From Nymphaea colorata (lineage: Eukaryota; Streptophyta; Magnoliopsida; Nymphaeales; Nymphaeaceae), in assembly GCF_008831285.2 (NCBI RefSeq), contig NC_045143.1:1833503-1897502 (forward strand): a DNA stretch of 64,000 bases, given 5' to 3'. Position 1 is the stretch's first letter. Each line of letters opens with the position of its first letter. Position numbers and translations under genes: made by a program. Positions 1 through 11,473 of the stretch are shown piece by piece. The notes under the pieces were generated by a model, which made no database searches, had not been told where the DNA came from, and was given only the letters and a program-made list of their open reading frames with translations.

Positions 1-992
1 GAAATCCCAAAACATGGGCACTTCCTTTACAAGTGAACATGCTACAACACTATGTACAAGGGTGGTGGCTTTACAGACATAGACACTGGGGAACACTATA
101 ATTAGATAAAGGGCAATGAGGTTAGGACCCATTACAAGTTACAAAGGTTGCATGATAAACATCAAAGTGAACACTGCACAAAAGTGTCTCAGCAAACTCC
201 CCCTGATTATGCATCTTCCATACGTAGGCCATAACTTGTTAAATTCTGGCGCAATTTTGAGCCATTGAAGTGATGAATAACATCTGTAAGAATGTTACCA
301 CCCCAATGGGAGGGAGAAATTTTTGTACTAAAAGCCAAGGCAGAAAATAAGCACATTCCATTTCCTGAATTCCTCAACTTGTTCCACTTTCTGCTTCGTT
401 TACCAGCAAATCAAAAAAGAGGGCGAGGAGACCCTTTTCCTCTACCATGATATATTCCTGTACGATGCTGAAACGTTTGATAGACGTTATCCAACTTGGG
501 ATTCAAATGTGAAGTGGGTTTCCTTACATTCTAAAAAAGCAAGAGAATAGAACAATCTAGCTCATACAAAACATATATATCTATATATATATGCAATAAA
601 CATTTCGGCATTGCTCATTGAAGTGGAATGACTCCCCTTTCCGCTTGAACAATCAAAAGAGAAATCCCAAGGCAGAGAATATTCCAAAGAGCACCTACCT
701 AAGTCTCGCCGCCATACTCCACGAAACTAATTACGTGTTCCATTGAAGGAGCTCAATTGTTTAACAGACCCCCAAGGTGCGCATACGCAGGTCCACCGTC
801 ATATTTCAAAAAATATATAAAACAAAATCAGAACCCACTTAGATGGGTAGTCCCGCACGATACTGGACTTATACAATCTAAATTTTAATCTGAACTCATG
901 TCTGCCTTAATTCCATGCAATGTTAATGTGCGTTTTAACTTTTAAGCAACCTTTTTTTGACAATATAATTACACTGAAACTTTGCAATTACA

Positions 993-1014
993 ATATATAT
1001 ATATATATATATAT

Positions 1015-1066
<52 letters not shown>
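993..1066. repeat. Compound AT/GATA/GA microsatellite
   Basis: A run of about ten AT dinucleotides passes into three GATA units and then an uninterrupted GA tract of about twenty units. It is a simple-sequence repeat expected to vary in length between individuals. Open frames read through it, such as serine/leucine runs on the minus strand, are artefacts. Confidence 0.95.
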
Positions 1067-1069
<3 letters not shown>

Positions 1070-2602
1070 GCTGCTGTCTCGTTCAAATGTGATTGAAAAT
1101 GGGATCCATGATTTTGAGTTCCTGTTTGCCTCGTCCTTCGAATGGTTGCACTTGGGGAAGACGCTTTGAGATAAGTGTACACTGTTCTTCTACTTGCCCA
1201 AAGTTTGAGAATATCGCCAGATCCAACGTTGAAGCACAAGTGAAATCAAATCCTACCATTACAGCAGCCTTGCTTCCGCTTCATTTTCTCTCTATTTCCT
1301 GCCCGGTACTTGCTTTGACACTAATAAATATAAGGTGAAACTTTCATCGCGAATCTGTATCCATTGCGACGGGAATCCTTCATATCATGTTCTTTGTGCC
1401 CCACAACCTGGTTAAAAATTCTTACAGCATGTACAACTTTACAGAAGAGATAAACAATTATCGTGATCAATGGATCAAACTTTAAATCAATTTTTGCCGA
1501 CAAAACGATGTCTTTAGAGCCATGCACTTATCTTTTTCGCGCGTAGGAAATCATACACAAGTTGAATAATATGATTTGGTTACCTACTTATGTTAACCAC
1601 ACAGACATATAGAAATCTGTTCTTAGGTCTTTTGCCAGTTGATTGAAGCCATGTGCATATATCAGATTTGAAATGGGTCCAACCAAGAACACTGGCGCCA
1701 TTGATCACACAGTTAAATGTATGTCTCAATGTCAATAAAATATTTACTGCGTACTTACACTGCAGAAGGAAATTAGAAAATTGGAACTTCCCACCCAAAT
1801 CAAACAAGTAATAATGACCTTACTTGATCTGAAGGTGATAGAAAGTCTTTCAGAGAGCACCAAAGGGTTCCATTTTTTTGACTTAGATAAACAGAGATTC
1901 AAAATTTCGAACTTCAGGTGGCTGGTCCTTGTTTGGTGGATCCAGACACTTCTGCAAAACCCGCTGCCTAGAAGTCAGGAACCAAATGTCATAATTAACT
2001 AAATAGTTAAGAAAGAAACGAGACCATCCTTTGTTACCTTAGCTATGATTAGCAGCTCGCCCCATTCATGTGATCGACAAAGTGAGTTTATACTTTATAT
2101 CATTCAGAGAACTCATTTACGCCATATTCCTCGTGTTATTTTCTTTTTTCTGGAAGAACTAAACTATAAGCCTGTAACAAATTTAAATTATGGAGTAATT
2201 TAAATACTCGGTTAACAGTGCAGTTATCAATCTATAGATGGATTTGACAGTTGAAGCAAAGGTTGAATGAATTTGGAAAAGAAGAAACCAAAAAGGAAAT
2301 AGAAAAAGAGAAAGTTGAACTCATGAGGGTGACAAGGAACCAGGTTAATGATTGTCCACCGCCATACCGCGTCGACGCATTTTTGGCTAAAATTATATAA
2401 ATATAGACAATGCTTCTTGCTCAAAAAACGCAGACACTTTTTGTTGACTGTGAAAAGAAGGTTCGGCCAAAATCATGGATGCGTGCCTGGACGTTGCATG
2501 AGAACGGGAAGCACCTCGGTGAAAGAGTTGGAACTCAACCTTTTCATGCCTCCTACTCTGCACCACCTTTTTTCTACTTCAAGCTTCTATATATGAATAA
2601 AG

Positions 2603-2622
2603 ACACACACACACACACACAG
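2603..2622. repeat. AC microsatellite
   Basis: A short pure AC repeat of about nine units follows a TATA-like stretch and precedes a short GA run. It is simple sequence with no evident function. Confidence 0.85.
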
Positions 2623-3646
2623 AAGGGGAGAGAGAGAGCACAAAGTATATAGATGCAGGAGGAAAACAATGAAAGATAATTTAGAGGCTGGTACTTGTCG
2701 AGCTGAACAGAAACAGACTCCTGCTAGAAGTCTGGCTGTACCTTGAAGACTGCATATTAGTTGTTGCAGAAGAAAAATGTTGCAGCAGCAGAGAGCCGCT
2801 GTTCCTGTTACAGCTGTTTGAATGTTCACATGGTTCCATGGGCAGAAAAAGGTGGAGGAATGAAATTCAGAGCCAACCAGCGGAAGGAAAGCAGAAGAGA
2901 AGGTATCAGGAATACTTGTAGCACAGTAGCAGTTACCTCTGCAACGATTACGAGTCCTCCAAGAGGCTATGCACCAATGGGGCTCCCCTCATGGCTCACC
3001 TTCCTCTGTTCATGATTCAAAGAGCTACAAATTTCATCTAATGTACAGCTGCTCCTCGCCCTTGCGGCGCTCAACCTCGCCCTTCTGGTTCTTACATCGC
3101 ATGAAATGTGTAGTTTAGATAATTTGATGTCTTCTGTACTCTATTTTCTTCTTATATATGTATAAGATCATATTGCATGCATGACATGCTTGGTTGCATA
3201 CATGTGGGTTTGTCTGATCTGTGATCTGAACTTTAAGCAAAACATTCCTCAAAATCCAAATTAGGGTGTCAAACACGGTCGGGTCTATTCCATTACCAAC
3301 CCAAAACCAGAGCCGATTAGTTGGCCAAGAAAACACTATAGTACTAGTTATTAGACTCAGATCTGTCACGCAGTTCCTGTCTAAATCCTAATCTCCAAAC
3401 CAAATCCAAAATGTTGTTAGGAATCCAAATTCGAATATACATAGATTCCAGATCTTGGGTATAGTCGGACTCGGATTTAGATAAAAAGATTACATTAGAT
3501 CCCGATCCATTTGCCTTCCTGGACGATCCGAAGGTATCAATAGTAGGGCGGCGTCGTCTTGCCCATAATAATTGCGTCTCCGTCTTCATCAAAACGACAT
3601 CATCACCAAGCGCGAACCGGAGGTCCGTCGCTTGGCAATCCCAAAG

Positions 3647-6450
3647 ATGACGAAACTGCCCTTTCCTCTGCTCCCTCCCCTCCTCCTCCCCCTCCTCATC
3701 TTCGGCGTCGCCGCCGCGGCGATCAGCCCACGGCCTCAGCCGATAAGCGCGTTGGAGATCCCGATGATCTCCCAGGTACGACGGTCCCGCTTTACCTTGT
3801 TTTCGCCCCCTTTTTCTTGAAATCGCGAGCTTCGGCTCCCTTCTTTTCGGGCGATCTTGTTTGGGAAGAGAGAGTGTTGCTCCGATTTTAGCTTCTGGTT
3901 CTGATTTTTCCTTTTCCGTTTTGCGATGGTGGAGAAGGGAGTAGGTGGATGTTCTTACACCGTGGTCGTGAAGACGAGCTGCTCCTCGAATAAGTTGACC
4001 AGAGACCAGATCAGCCTCGCCTTTGGAGACGCCTACGGGAACCAGGTTTGACCCCCTTTCTCCTTTCTTCCCGGCATCTCTCCTTCTCGGGATGTGCAAT
4101 CTCAGGTTATACTTTCCTAAGAAAAGCAAACGCTTTTACCGGGCGCGACTTCTTTACATGTTAGACGCAACAAAAGTGAACGCTTTACGAGGGACAAATG
4201 ATTGTGAGATTCTTTGCCAAACAGGAGATAAGAAAAACTTTCTGACCTCGAAACTGTAGGCCATGTTTGACAGCTTCGGATTTACGATTTGAGGCTGAAT
4301 TGAGATAAATCCAACTGTTTTAAACAAATGGGGGTTTAAATTTATGGTTTTCAGATTCGTTTTAGATTGAAAAACCGTGAATTGGGATCCGGAATTTTAT
4401 TTGAAAACGAATAAGTTTAAAAGGTGGTTGTTGCATGTTAGGAGCTGGCAAGTCACATGGTGCAGTTAATAGTAAGGAAATGCAGATATTTCTATCAAAA
4501 TTGCGCCAATTTTTGCGGGATAATCCACAAATGCACCTAATCTTCGAAACGATTTTACGATTTTGTTCTCCAATAATTATGTATCTTGCACACGTATCAG
4601 CTATAAGGTCTACTCCCCAATCGGTTGCTATTGGAAGAAGATTAAAAAATGACAGAAAATCACAAGTAGAATTTCCATGAATTTAATCACAAAATCATGC
4701 TCCTGCCATCACAGAACTCGATAAATCTGAAATTTCTTGAAATATTGGTGGTTTTTTTGTTTGCATTATACACAGAATTTAGACTCCCAATCATTTCCTT
4801 AGGTTTTTGCAATATACCATTCATCAGTTTGATGGCTGCAGTCAGTCATTTAAGCTCTCGGATAACTAGTTCACGGTATTGGCCATCTAAAAACAGTCTA
4901 TCTTACGTGAACCATGCATCTATTGTTTGATTGTTCGGATGATATTATCCAAGACTTTTTTTCTTACAAAATGTATCAAATATGAGGTTGATTCCGAAAG
5001 ATTCATCTACTTTATGTCCGAACGAGTTTTCCCTGATTTCAGTTCGTAATCTAGCTGGTTTTACTTTGCATTCAAGAGAACCACAAACTAGGAAACAAGG
5101 GGTGCTATAAAACTGAGGTCTATTAAACTCTTAAGAATTCTCAAATGTCCTTGATGTAAGACTATTTTAAGTTGATGCGAGAAAGATCGCGATTGAACTT
5201 AATAAGGATGATAAAAAGAAGGCCCCAGCGCAAAATATTAAAATTGCGAAAGTTAACTTTTCTCTAGGGGGATCTTTGATTCACTTGGAACCAATGGAAT
5301 TTTAGGAAACGGGAATTGCCTTCCCAAACAAAATTTTGATTCTGTAATTATTGACTCATTCTAGACTCAAAATTATGAAATTATGTTCCCATCTTATGGG
5401 GTGAAATTATGATTGTATAATTCTGGAATTTTTTCATCTATTTTTAGAGGCATAAGCCATGAAGACTCGTGAATTCTTAACTCTCATTTCATTTAACAAA
5501 TAATTTTTAATTGTAGAATCAAAATTTCATATTATCAAACTCAAAGAATAATTGAAACGAAAACTTTCATTCCAATTCCAGGTTGAGGTGGAAATTTGGT
5601 TCTGGAATTTGGATTTCAGAATTAAAATTGTAAGACATCGAATGGCCTCTAAAATATGAAAACTGCCCCTGACGAAAAAAAATAATACCATAGAATTAAG
5701 GGCAAATGCCCCGTCCTACCGAGTTCTTTCTTTCGCACGTAGAACCGACTTTGCACTATCAAACCTTAGACCAAATATTGCATTCTCCTTTGATATCAAC
5801 TGTGACAACTGATCAATCCAAGATTAACTTTATTTTTGGTCTAGCAAATTCTAAACTGCTTTATAGTTGGCTTCAATTTGCACCCAAAAGAGTAGGATAC
5901 CGAGTGAGAATTATAAACTCCTCAGGAATTAGCTAATAGCTACTTATCAATATAAACTCTTGCTTTTAGGTCCTCCCACAAAAGGTGTTACTTACACCAA
6001 CTCTGTGCTCAATATACTAATTAATCTCATCCAAGTCTACATGCAGTTCCTTTAGAATCCATGTTGCACTTGAGAATTGTCAAATTAAAGGATGTTCACT
6101 CAGTATGTCTGTGTGTGTTCGCGTGCGTGTGCATGTGTGTGTGCACATTGTAAGATGTTTAATATATGTTATCTTTAACCAAGCAGGTCTATGCACCAAG
6201 GCTGGATGACCCATCTTCAGGTACATTTGAGAGGTGCTCCACAGACACCTTCAAGATAACTGGGCCATGCACCTATGAGATCTGCTACTTCTACCTGCTA
6301 AGGATGGGGAGAGATGGCTGGAAACCAGAACAGGTCAAGGTCTACAGCCCCAACTCCAGAGCCGTAACTTTCTACTATGACATGTTCCTCCCAAATGGTG
6401 TTTGGTATGGCTTCAACTTGTGCAGCGGCAGCTCGGCCGCAGCCACGTAA
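3647..6450 (+). CDS. ATS3-like: Embryo-specific protein 3 (ATS3)-like, PLAT/LH2 domain secreted protein
   Basis: Three exons reconstruct a 167-residue protein: 3647-3775, 3935-4045 and 6187-6450 (stop TAA). All introns are GT-AG and lie between codons. Residues 1-25 form a leucine/alanine-rich signal peptide, so the product is probably secreted. Residues 44-167 match the plant PLAT/LH2 family of ATS3: GGCSYTVVVKTSCSS (47-61), RLDDPSSGTFERCSTDTFK (85-103), GPCTYEICYFYLLR (106-119) and DGWKPE (123-128). Cysteines at 49, 59, 97, 108 and 113 are placed as in disulphide-bonded family members. ATS3 proteins are linked to seed or stress biology, but their biochemical role is unsettled. The ATG at 3647 was chosen because the signal peptide starts there; an in-frame ATG at 3572 would add a non-hydrophobic leader. 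The acceptor at 3933-3934 is the only nearby AG that keeps the frame, and it has a pyrimidine-rich approach. Length and domain are complete. No other window gene belongs to its pathway. Confidence 0.9.
4046..6186 (+). other. Long intron 2 of the ATS3-like gene
   Basis: This 2.1-kb AT-rich intron begins GTTTGA and ends AAGCAG. It carries a GT-rich run near 6105-6145 close to the acceptor. The stretch from about 4260 to 5655 starts and ends with sequence containing AGGCCAT in opposite orientations, so it may be an old transposon insertion with weak terminal repeats. No coding sequence was seen inside. Confidence 0.75.
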
Positions 6451-7148
6451 TTATAACAGTTTGAGGATGTGATTATCATTGTTATTGCAAGTTTCTCAAC
6501 TGTCATGTGTTTGGAGTACTTGGACGCATCTAAGTACTCTAAGCTGGAAGCTATTTTTATATCTTTGCTTGTGTCTAGAGGCTGGGCGAAGCTTTACGTT
6601 TCTATATAATCTAAGGATGTAAATGTGAAGTGATCGGGCTGTCCTGGGGTGCATATGGGAAAAATAATAAGATTTGATTTGTATCGGACCCATAATGCAA
6701 ATAAAAATGTGAACTACCAATGCATGAGGTCTTGTTTGATTACATGTTATTTGGACTTGGACTGAGTATTCGAACATCATATTTAGTCAGTTTCCAATCC
6801 AATTAAACCGGATTCTTGAATCTCCAGGCTCTGTGTGTTTGCATCTTCGGTAGCAAGGTTCTTGCTTTCACATAAACCAACATAATGAAGTCCGAATGCA
6901 TCTCCCTTTTCTCTTCAAGTGTAATAATTTTAGCATTACCTGGTGAAATTTTCTTGATATGTTAGCTCATATAGAGTTACTTTGGGTAATAAATAGGGGA
7001 AAGAAACACTATAATTTTAAAACTAGTTCTGGCTCTTGACCAAATTTGCTCATCCTGTGGAACGGTGTAGCATTTATGTGGGCGGGGACCCAACAGAAAA
7101 GGCCTAAATAAGCTAATATATAGTCATTAAACACGGTTGTTATTCACA
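6451..7148. other. 3' flank of ATS3-like gene and spacer
   Basis: Probable 3' untranslated region and intergenic sequence. No gene, repeat family or hairpin was recognised. A TATA-like AATATATAG lies about 35 bases upstream of the first tRNA gene and may help position RNA polymerase III. Confidence 0.5.
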
Positions 7149-7221
7149 GCGCCTGTAGCTCAGTGGATAGAGCGTCTGTTTCCTAAGCAGAAAGTCGTAG
7201 GTTCGACCCCTACCTGGCGCG
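7149..7221 (+). tRNA. trnR-CCT: tRNA-Arg (anticodon CCT), copy 1
   Basis: The 73-base sequence folds as a standard cloverleaf. The acceptor arm GCGCCTG pairs with CTGGCGC with one T-T mismatch at pair 6-67. The D arm is GCTC/GAGC and the anticodon stem is TCTGT/GCAGA around loop TTCCTAA, which gives anticodon CCT decoding AGG. The T arm is GTAGG/CCTAC with loop TTCGACC. There is no intron and no encoded CCA, as expected of a nuclear gene. The internal A box (TAGCTCAGTGG) and B box (GGTTCGACC) are intact. The first T run downstream is near 7245. Confidence 0.96.
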
Positions 7222-7511
7222 TAAATTATTTCATCTTCGTTTCTCCATTTTGACATTCCCATGTGAGCGCATACTCTTTTAATCTGGAAGTTTTCTACAT
7301 GAATATAAGTGTGCTTAATGTTTCCATCTTGGTCAGGCCATACTTTTCTCAGCTTACGCGTTTTAATAATGCGGTGATCTTTGCTTTTCTCCTTTTTCCA
7401 TCTTGAGAAAGCATTTTCTCATGGGTAGACCCTTCTGTTATGAAGGGGCCGGAGCACGATTTCCTTTTGTAAAAGGTCGACAAATCTCGGAGTTCGTATT
7501 TCACATACAAT

Positions 7512-7584
7512 GCGCCTGTAGCTCAGTGGATAGAGCGTCTGTTTCCTAAGCAGAAAGTCGTAGGTTCGACCCCTACCTGGCGCG
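7512..7584 (+). tRNA. trnR-CCT: tRNA-Arg (anticodon CCT), copy 2
   Basis: This copy is identical across all 73 bases to the one at 7149, 363 bases downstream in the same orientation. The flanking sequences differ, so only the mature tRNA is conserved. A CAA motif directly upstream is typical of plant tRNA start sites, and a TTTT run near 7605 is a likely polymerase III terminator. Both copies keep complete internal promoter boxes, so both are probably functional. Confidence 0.96.
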
Positions 7585-8454
7585 ATATTTCTCCTCCGTT
7601 CAACCATTTTACGCTTTTCCAACTTCTAAATTTCAAAGCCTTTAATAGTTCTTTATCTATTCTAAGCAAAAAAAGGAAAAAAAAAATCTTTTTTTTTCTG
7701 CAAATTGGGCTGCTATTTTCTTTCCTAATGCTCACCATTCGTTGACATTTACAACTACCAAGTGACTACACCTACTAAGTGACTTCACGCTTTGAGATTT
7801 AGTTATTTTTATCGGGCTGAAAGGAATCAAATCCATCACTAGTTCTAGTTCCACCTGATTCTGATTCTCTGAGACGAAGGTTAGGTTGCTGGCGATAAAG
7901 AAAAGGTATAAACAAGGGGATGCTGGAGAACCTTCACTGAGAATCAGGCGAGTTAGTGATGACATTAAGTTCAAAGCCAAGAACCAGCCACTTGCTCTCC
8001 TTTTCGTGTAGCGGCACATTGTATTCCTGAATTATAAGAGATTGTCGTTTTCCTTTTGGTTGGTACTTGGTAGCTTGAAGGTAGCAATAAATTTTTTAAC
8101 CAAAAGTGCGGATGGCTAGAGGTGATTCCTGAGTTAACTTGTTCAAGCTGGTGCGTGTTACGAGTAGAACAGGACTCGAATGAGATATGCAGAAGCAGAA
8201 CCCCCATTCGAGCTTGAACAGCTCGATCATGGTTCTTTAAAGCTCCTAAAAAGATAGGAATCTTCCGCCATTTTCACCGTATTTGTGAAGCATTTACTGC
8301 CATTCTTCCATGACCCACCTACTTTTCATCTACCGGCTACCACTTGTCATGGAAGACCCACCTGCCATTGCTTCGACTTATTGTGGAGGCAGAAACTGCA
8401 ATTGCAGACGGAGGCTATTAAATCTCCACCGCCCTTAGAGAGCTTTCAGTTGTC
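7585..8454. other. Upstream region of the carboxylesterase gene
   Basis: Non-coding sequence between the second tRNA gene and the carboxylesterase leader. No transposon or gene was recognised. A TATA-like CTATTAAAT near 8414-8422 lies about 95 bases before the start codon and could set the transcription start. Confidence 0.4.
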
Positions 8455-8505
8455 ACCACCATCATCACCATAGCCACCATCATCACCATAGCCACCACCA
8501 TCAAC
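8455..8505 (+). repeat. Short tandem repeat in the carboxylesterase leader
   Basis: The 18-base unit CCACCATCATCACCATAG occurs nearly perfectly twice, followed by a third degenerate partial copy, just before the start codon. It lies in the probable 5' untranslated region and lacks upstream ATG codons. Confidence 0.8.
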
Positions 8506-8511
8506 GAAACT

Positions 8512-9435
8512 ATGTCTATAGTGGCAGAAATCCCGGGCTTCATACAGATCTTTTCCGACGGCACCGTCACCCGGTTCTCCCCGGAGATAGCTCAACCATC
8601 ACCGGTTGTCTCCAGAGGCTACAAATCCAAAGACATCGTCATCAATCCACTGAAACCCATCTCCGCCAGGATCTTTCTCCCACAAACGGCCGATTCCGCG
8701 CCCCTCCCCGTCGTCCTCTACTTCCACGGCGGCGGCTTCTGCTTCGGCTCCACCACCTGGCTCGGCTACCACTACTTCCTCGGCACCCTCTGCACCAAAT
8801 CCCAGTGCATTGTGCTCTCCGTGGAGTACCGGCTGGCACCGGAGCACAGGATTCCGGCGGCGTACGAGGACTGTCACGAGGCGGTCACGTGGCTGAGCTC
8901 CAAAGGAAGCGCCGGCGACGAATGGCTGTCGCAGGCGGATCTCCGGCGAGTGTTCTTAATGGGGGACAGCGCCGGCGCGAACATTGTGCACCACGTATGC
9001 CTGCGTGTTCTGTCTTCCAAAGCAGAGAAGGTGAAGATCGGGGGACTTTCCCTGATCCATCCTTACTTTGGGAGCGAGGAAAGGCTGGAGAAGGAGAGCA
9101 CAGAGGCCACGAAAGTCAGCGACGCGCTTTGGCAGCTGAGTTTGCCGGTGGGATCGAACAGAGATCACTTCGCCTGCAACTTCGAGACGGCTGAGGATGG
9201 GAAAGAAGTAGACTGGAGCAAGTTTCCTGCTACTCTGGTGCATGTAGCAGGGGAGGATCTGTTGAGCCAGAGAGGGGTGATGTATGAGGGGTTCTTGAAG
9301 AGGAAGGCGGTGAAGGAGGTGGAGCTGGTGCTGCAAGAGGGCCAGCCCCATGTTTACTTCTTATTCAGCCCAGAAGATGCCGCCACCACAAGCCTGCATG
9401 AGAAATTGTATCAGTTCATACATCGCCTTGACTGA
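8512..9435 (+). CDS. Plant carboxylesterase (CXE / GID1-like alpha/beta hydrolase)
   Basis: This intact intronless gene encodes 307 residues, close to the usual length of plant CXE hydrolases that cleave small esters. The oxyanion-hole motif is HGGGFCFGS (residues 72-80). The nucleophile serine is Ser153 in GDSAGANIVHH (151-161). The acid is probably Asp249 in HVAGEDLL, and the base His280 in EGQPHVYF. VEYRLAPEHRIPAAYED (104-120) is also characteristic of the family. Because the catalytic His is present, this is a likely active enzyme and not a gibberellin receptor, where that residue is lost. It has no signal peptide, so it is probably cytosolic. The substrate cannot be told from sequence. 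A GC-rich 5' half gives several open shadow frames. Its last 42 codons and the following 660 bases recur five times farther right in the window. AATAAAT near 9476 is a candidate polyadenylation signal. Confidence 0.95.
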   Translation: MSIVAEIPGFIQIFSDGTVTRFSPEIAQPSPVVSRGYKSKDIVINPLKPISARIFLPQTADSAPLPVVLYFHGGGFCFGSTTWLGYHYFLGTLCTKSQCIVLSVEYRLAPEHRIPAAYEDCHEAVTWLSSKGSAGDEWLSQADLRRVFLMGDSAGANIVHHVCLRVLSSKAEKVKIGGLSLIHPYFGSEERLEKESTEATKVSDALWQLSLPVGSNRDHFACNFETAEDGKEVDWSKFPATLVHVAGEDLLSQRGVMYEGFLKRKAVKEVELVLQEGQPHVYFLFSPEDAATTSLHEKLYQFIHRLD

Positions 9436-10095
9436 TTGGCGTCTGTTCCACCTAGTTTTCAATTTCAGAAGCAATAATAAATCAAATCTCTGTTTCAGTG
9501 ATTACAGACAAAGATGAACCATTATAGGTGTTTTCTATCGAAAAGAATGCTTGCTTTGGTGGTTGTAAGATTTATCATACTCTGGAAGTTGTATAATCTT
9601 ATCTAAGCAGCTAAACAAGTGAACAGAGAAGCTGCGTCTAGTTAGTGGACATTGAAGATTGAGTCCTTAATGTGCAAAAATCTAGAACTTTTGGACTTTC
9701 ATAGGACAAAAACTGATGCACTTACATTGCTTTTGTTCCTAGTTGTTTTCTCTTGATAGACGCTATACTCTTTGAGAAGGAACTCCGACCAGTTTTTGCT
9801 CCTTTGTTGCGACCAGAAATTCCTAAACTCTTTGTCGGAAAAAGTATGCAGTTTCTCACGGTCTTACCTTCTATTTTCCACTGAATCTCTTCCTTCAACG
9901 GCGACCGACATAGATTCCGTGGCGTCTCCACTGGAAATCTTCAAAATTAATGGGGAAAAGCTGCCAATTCTGCTCGAACGTAAATGGAAAATTTCCAATC
10001 CCCTTGGCCTCCTTTAGTTGCCGCTTGTGTCTTACAGGCATGCCAAAATCCTAATCCTTGACATGGTAATCTTCAATACGCGGATTTCTTTATAT
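9311..10095 (+). repeat. Source segment of the repeated CXE tail
   Basis: From codon 267 of the carboxylesterase through its 3' flank to about 10095, the sequence is shared with segments at 34659, 44378 and 54055, and in shorter form at 20187/21059 and 22230. The copies begin at the same base (TGAAGG), right after an AG that resembles a splice acceptor. The functional gene is the only locus where the rest of the enzyme precedes this segment. Confidence 0.85.
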
Positions 10096-10754
10096 ATTTC
10101 AATTGCAAACATTGAGTTAGCCTCTATGAGGTTTTATGATGTCTGCATATGTGTGGTGTGAATGGCTCTCATGTATTTGCCCAGATGCCCACAAGAGGAT
10201 TTCATGCAACAGAAGAGCACGAGATACCAAAAAACATAGCTGTCAACATAGGCTTGGTTTTTTGGCAGGATTCAATATTGTAGATAGTTTTTTTTTGCAT
10301 CGAGGTCAAGAGATAAAGAGTCCTTTGCATGTTCCAATATCAGCTCATATGAAGAATTCAGTTGAGGCAACATCATTTTTCTTGCTCTTAAAGATTGGCA
10401 TCGGATTTGGAAGAATGTTAACAACTTAATATTCACACGGGATGTTGACAACTTAACTGTATTTGTAAGCACAAGAGGTGAGGTTCATCATCAAGCACAG
10501 TTAGATCATACCAAAAAATATCCATTTCATGGTTCTAAAAATCTTCCCTCCATTAGACAAATATATATAAATAAAGTACATTTTGTAAGCTGGGTGTGTA
10601 CAATTGCGCACAACATCCGCAACCTACTAGCTTTACTTATCGGAGGAGGTGACTGTCGCCTTCTTCATGAAGCCCTCTGGTTGGACTCTCAGCAAGGAGC
10701 TGCTTCCACCTTTGTATCGATCTCCTCGGGCTGGAGAAGAGTCGTCATCAACGA
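10096..10754. other. Unassigned spacer
   Basis: AT-rich sequence after the CXE tail. A short repeated phrase (TGTTAACAACTTAA then TGTTGACAACTTAA) occurs near 10420-10455. No gene or named repeat could be supported. Confidence 0.4.
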
Positions 10755-10807
10755 ACTGAGCACTATAAGCCCGAATAAGTCTGCAACCCTGCAACCCGAT
10801 TCGGTTG

Positions 10808-11473
10808 GAACCATTGGGCACCCTGTTTCTCTCTTCTGCCTCAAACAAAGGCGGAAGGAGGAAACTTAAAAAAGCGTTTTTTTTTTCTTTTAATAGCGTT
10901 TTTTTTTCTTTTAATTCCATCAAAGCCTAAATGTGATCTACAACTATATTCAATGACATTCAGTGAACGCTTGCACATATATAGGTGACTTTTAAGTACA
11001 AGTCTAGTCCCTTTTTATGCAACTCAAGCTTGGCATGCCAAGCACATTGAAACTATAGTTCAGCCTCTGGCGACAAAGATGTACGAGTGCAAGAAGTGTT
11101 ATCGCTGGTTTCGTTGGTTTCAAGCACTAGGTAGCCATAGTAGCCGATGCAAGATGCAATGCTCTGACGTTGGTGGGCGTTTTGTTCAGAAGCGCTCGGT
11201 GACGGTGGGCCGCCATGAGTGCTCTATTTGCAGAAGGTGCATCTTGACTGGCCAAGCTTTAGGTGGACATATAACCTTGTAGAGGCAGTCGACCAAAAAT
11301 GTGGGCAGAAAGAAGCCTCTTAACCTACCACCACGTCAAGCGTTCACTCAATTCAATATCATCGTACTTTGATCATATTTAGTTTTTGATGGAATTTAAA
11401 AAAAACAAACGCTTTCCTCCTTTCGCCTCTGTTTGAGGTAGAAGGGAGAAACAAGGTGCCCAATGGTTCCAAC
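10808..11473. mobile_element. Foldback / long-TIR element carrying a zinc-finger fragment
   Basis: The left arm (about 10808-10972) and right arm (about 11338-11473) are imperfect inverted copies. Each holds a GGTTCCAA/ccattgggc segment, a purine/pyrimidine run and TTGATGGAATT-type sequence. The ZAT-like reading frame lies between the arms. This arrangement resembles a Pack-type element that has captured a gene piece. No target duplication was identified, so the superfamily is unresolved. A short copy of the inner arm sequence recurs near 36771-36855. Confidence 0.55.
11079..11335 (+). pseudogene. ZAT-like C2H2 zinc-finger fragment
   Basis: The 67-codon open frame resembles the two-finger C1-2i (ZAT) transcription repressors of plants. 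The first finger is YECKKCYRWF...FQALGSH followed by SSRC, so its last zinc ligand is Cys where His is expected. The second finger reads HECSICRRC...TGQALGGH and then stops at 11280-11282, before its final His. Just beyond the stop, KPLNLPPP can be read, which matches the DLNLPAP-type EAR repression motif of this family. It therefore looks like a truncated ZAT gene missing its N-terminus. Decayed relatives lie at 18727, 32320, 41690 and 51367. Confidence 0.7.

Larger units (their letters stand above)
1..3558. other. Non-coding left flank
   Basis: No gene could be supported in this 3.5-kb stretch. It is AT-rich with microsatellites near 1.0 and 2.6 kb. Reading the minus strand between about 1268 and 1083 gives 61 open codons ending in a stop, which could be the last exon of a minus-strand gene. 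No convincing splice acceptor precedes it and the peptide was not recognised. The stretch 2640-3110 is purine-rich and transcript-like but shows no recognisable protein. Confidence 0.5.

Noticed and set aside
1083-1268. 61-codon open stretch on the minus strand ending in a stop, possibly a terminal exon
   Set aside because: No plausible polypyrimidine tract or acceptor precedes it, no flanking exon could be phased with confidence, and the peptide is unrecognised. Chance is a sufficient explanation.
3344-4129. 261-codon minus-strand frame
   Set aside because: It lies antisense to exons 1 and 2 of the ATS3-like gene and owes its openness to GC-rich sequence. It has no domain or splice support.
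6100-6150. GT-rich run before the last exon of the ATS3-like gene
   Set aside because: Ordinary intronic simple sequence; nothing suggests a regulatory role.
8599-9351. Several open frames on the opposite strand or other frames of the carboxylesterase
   Set aside because: They are shadows of the GC-rich 307-codon gene, with low-complexity composition.
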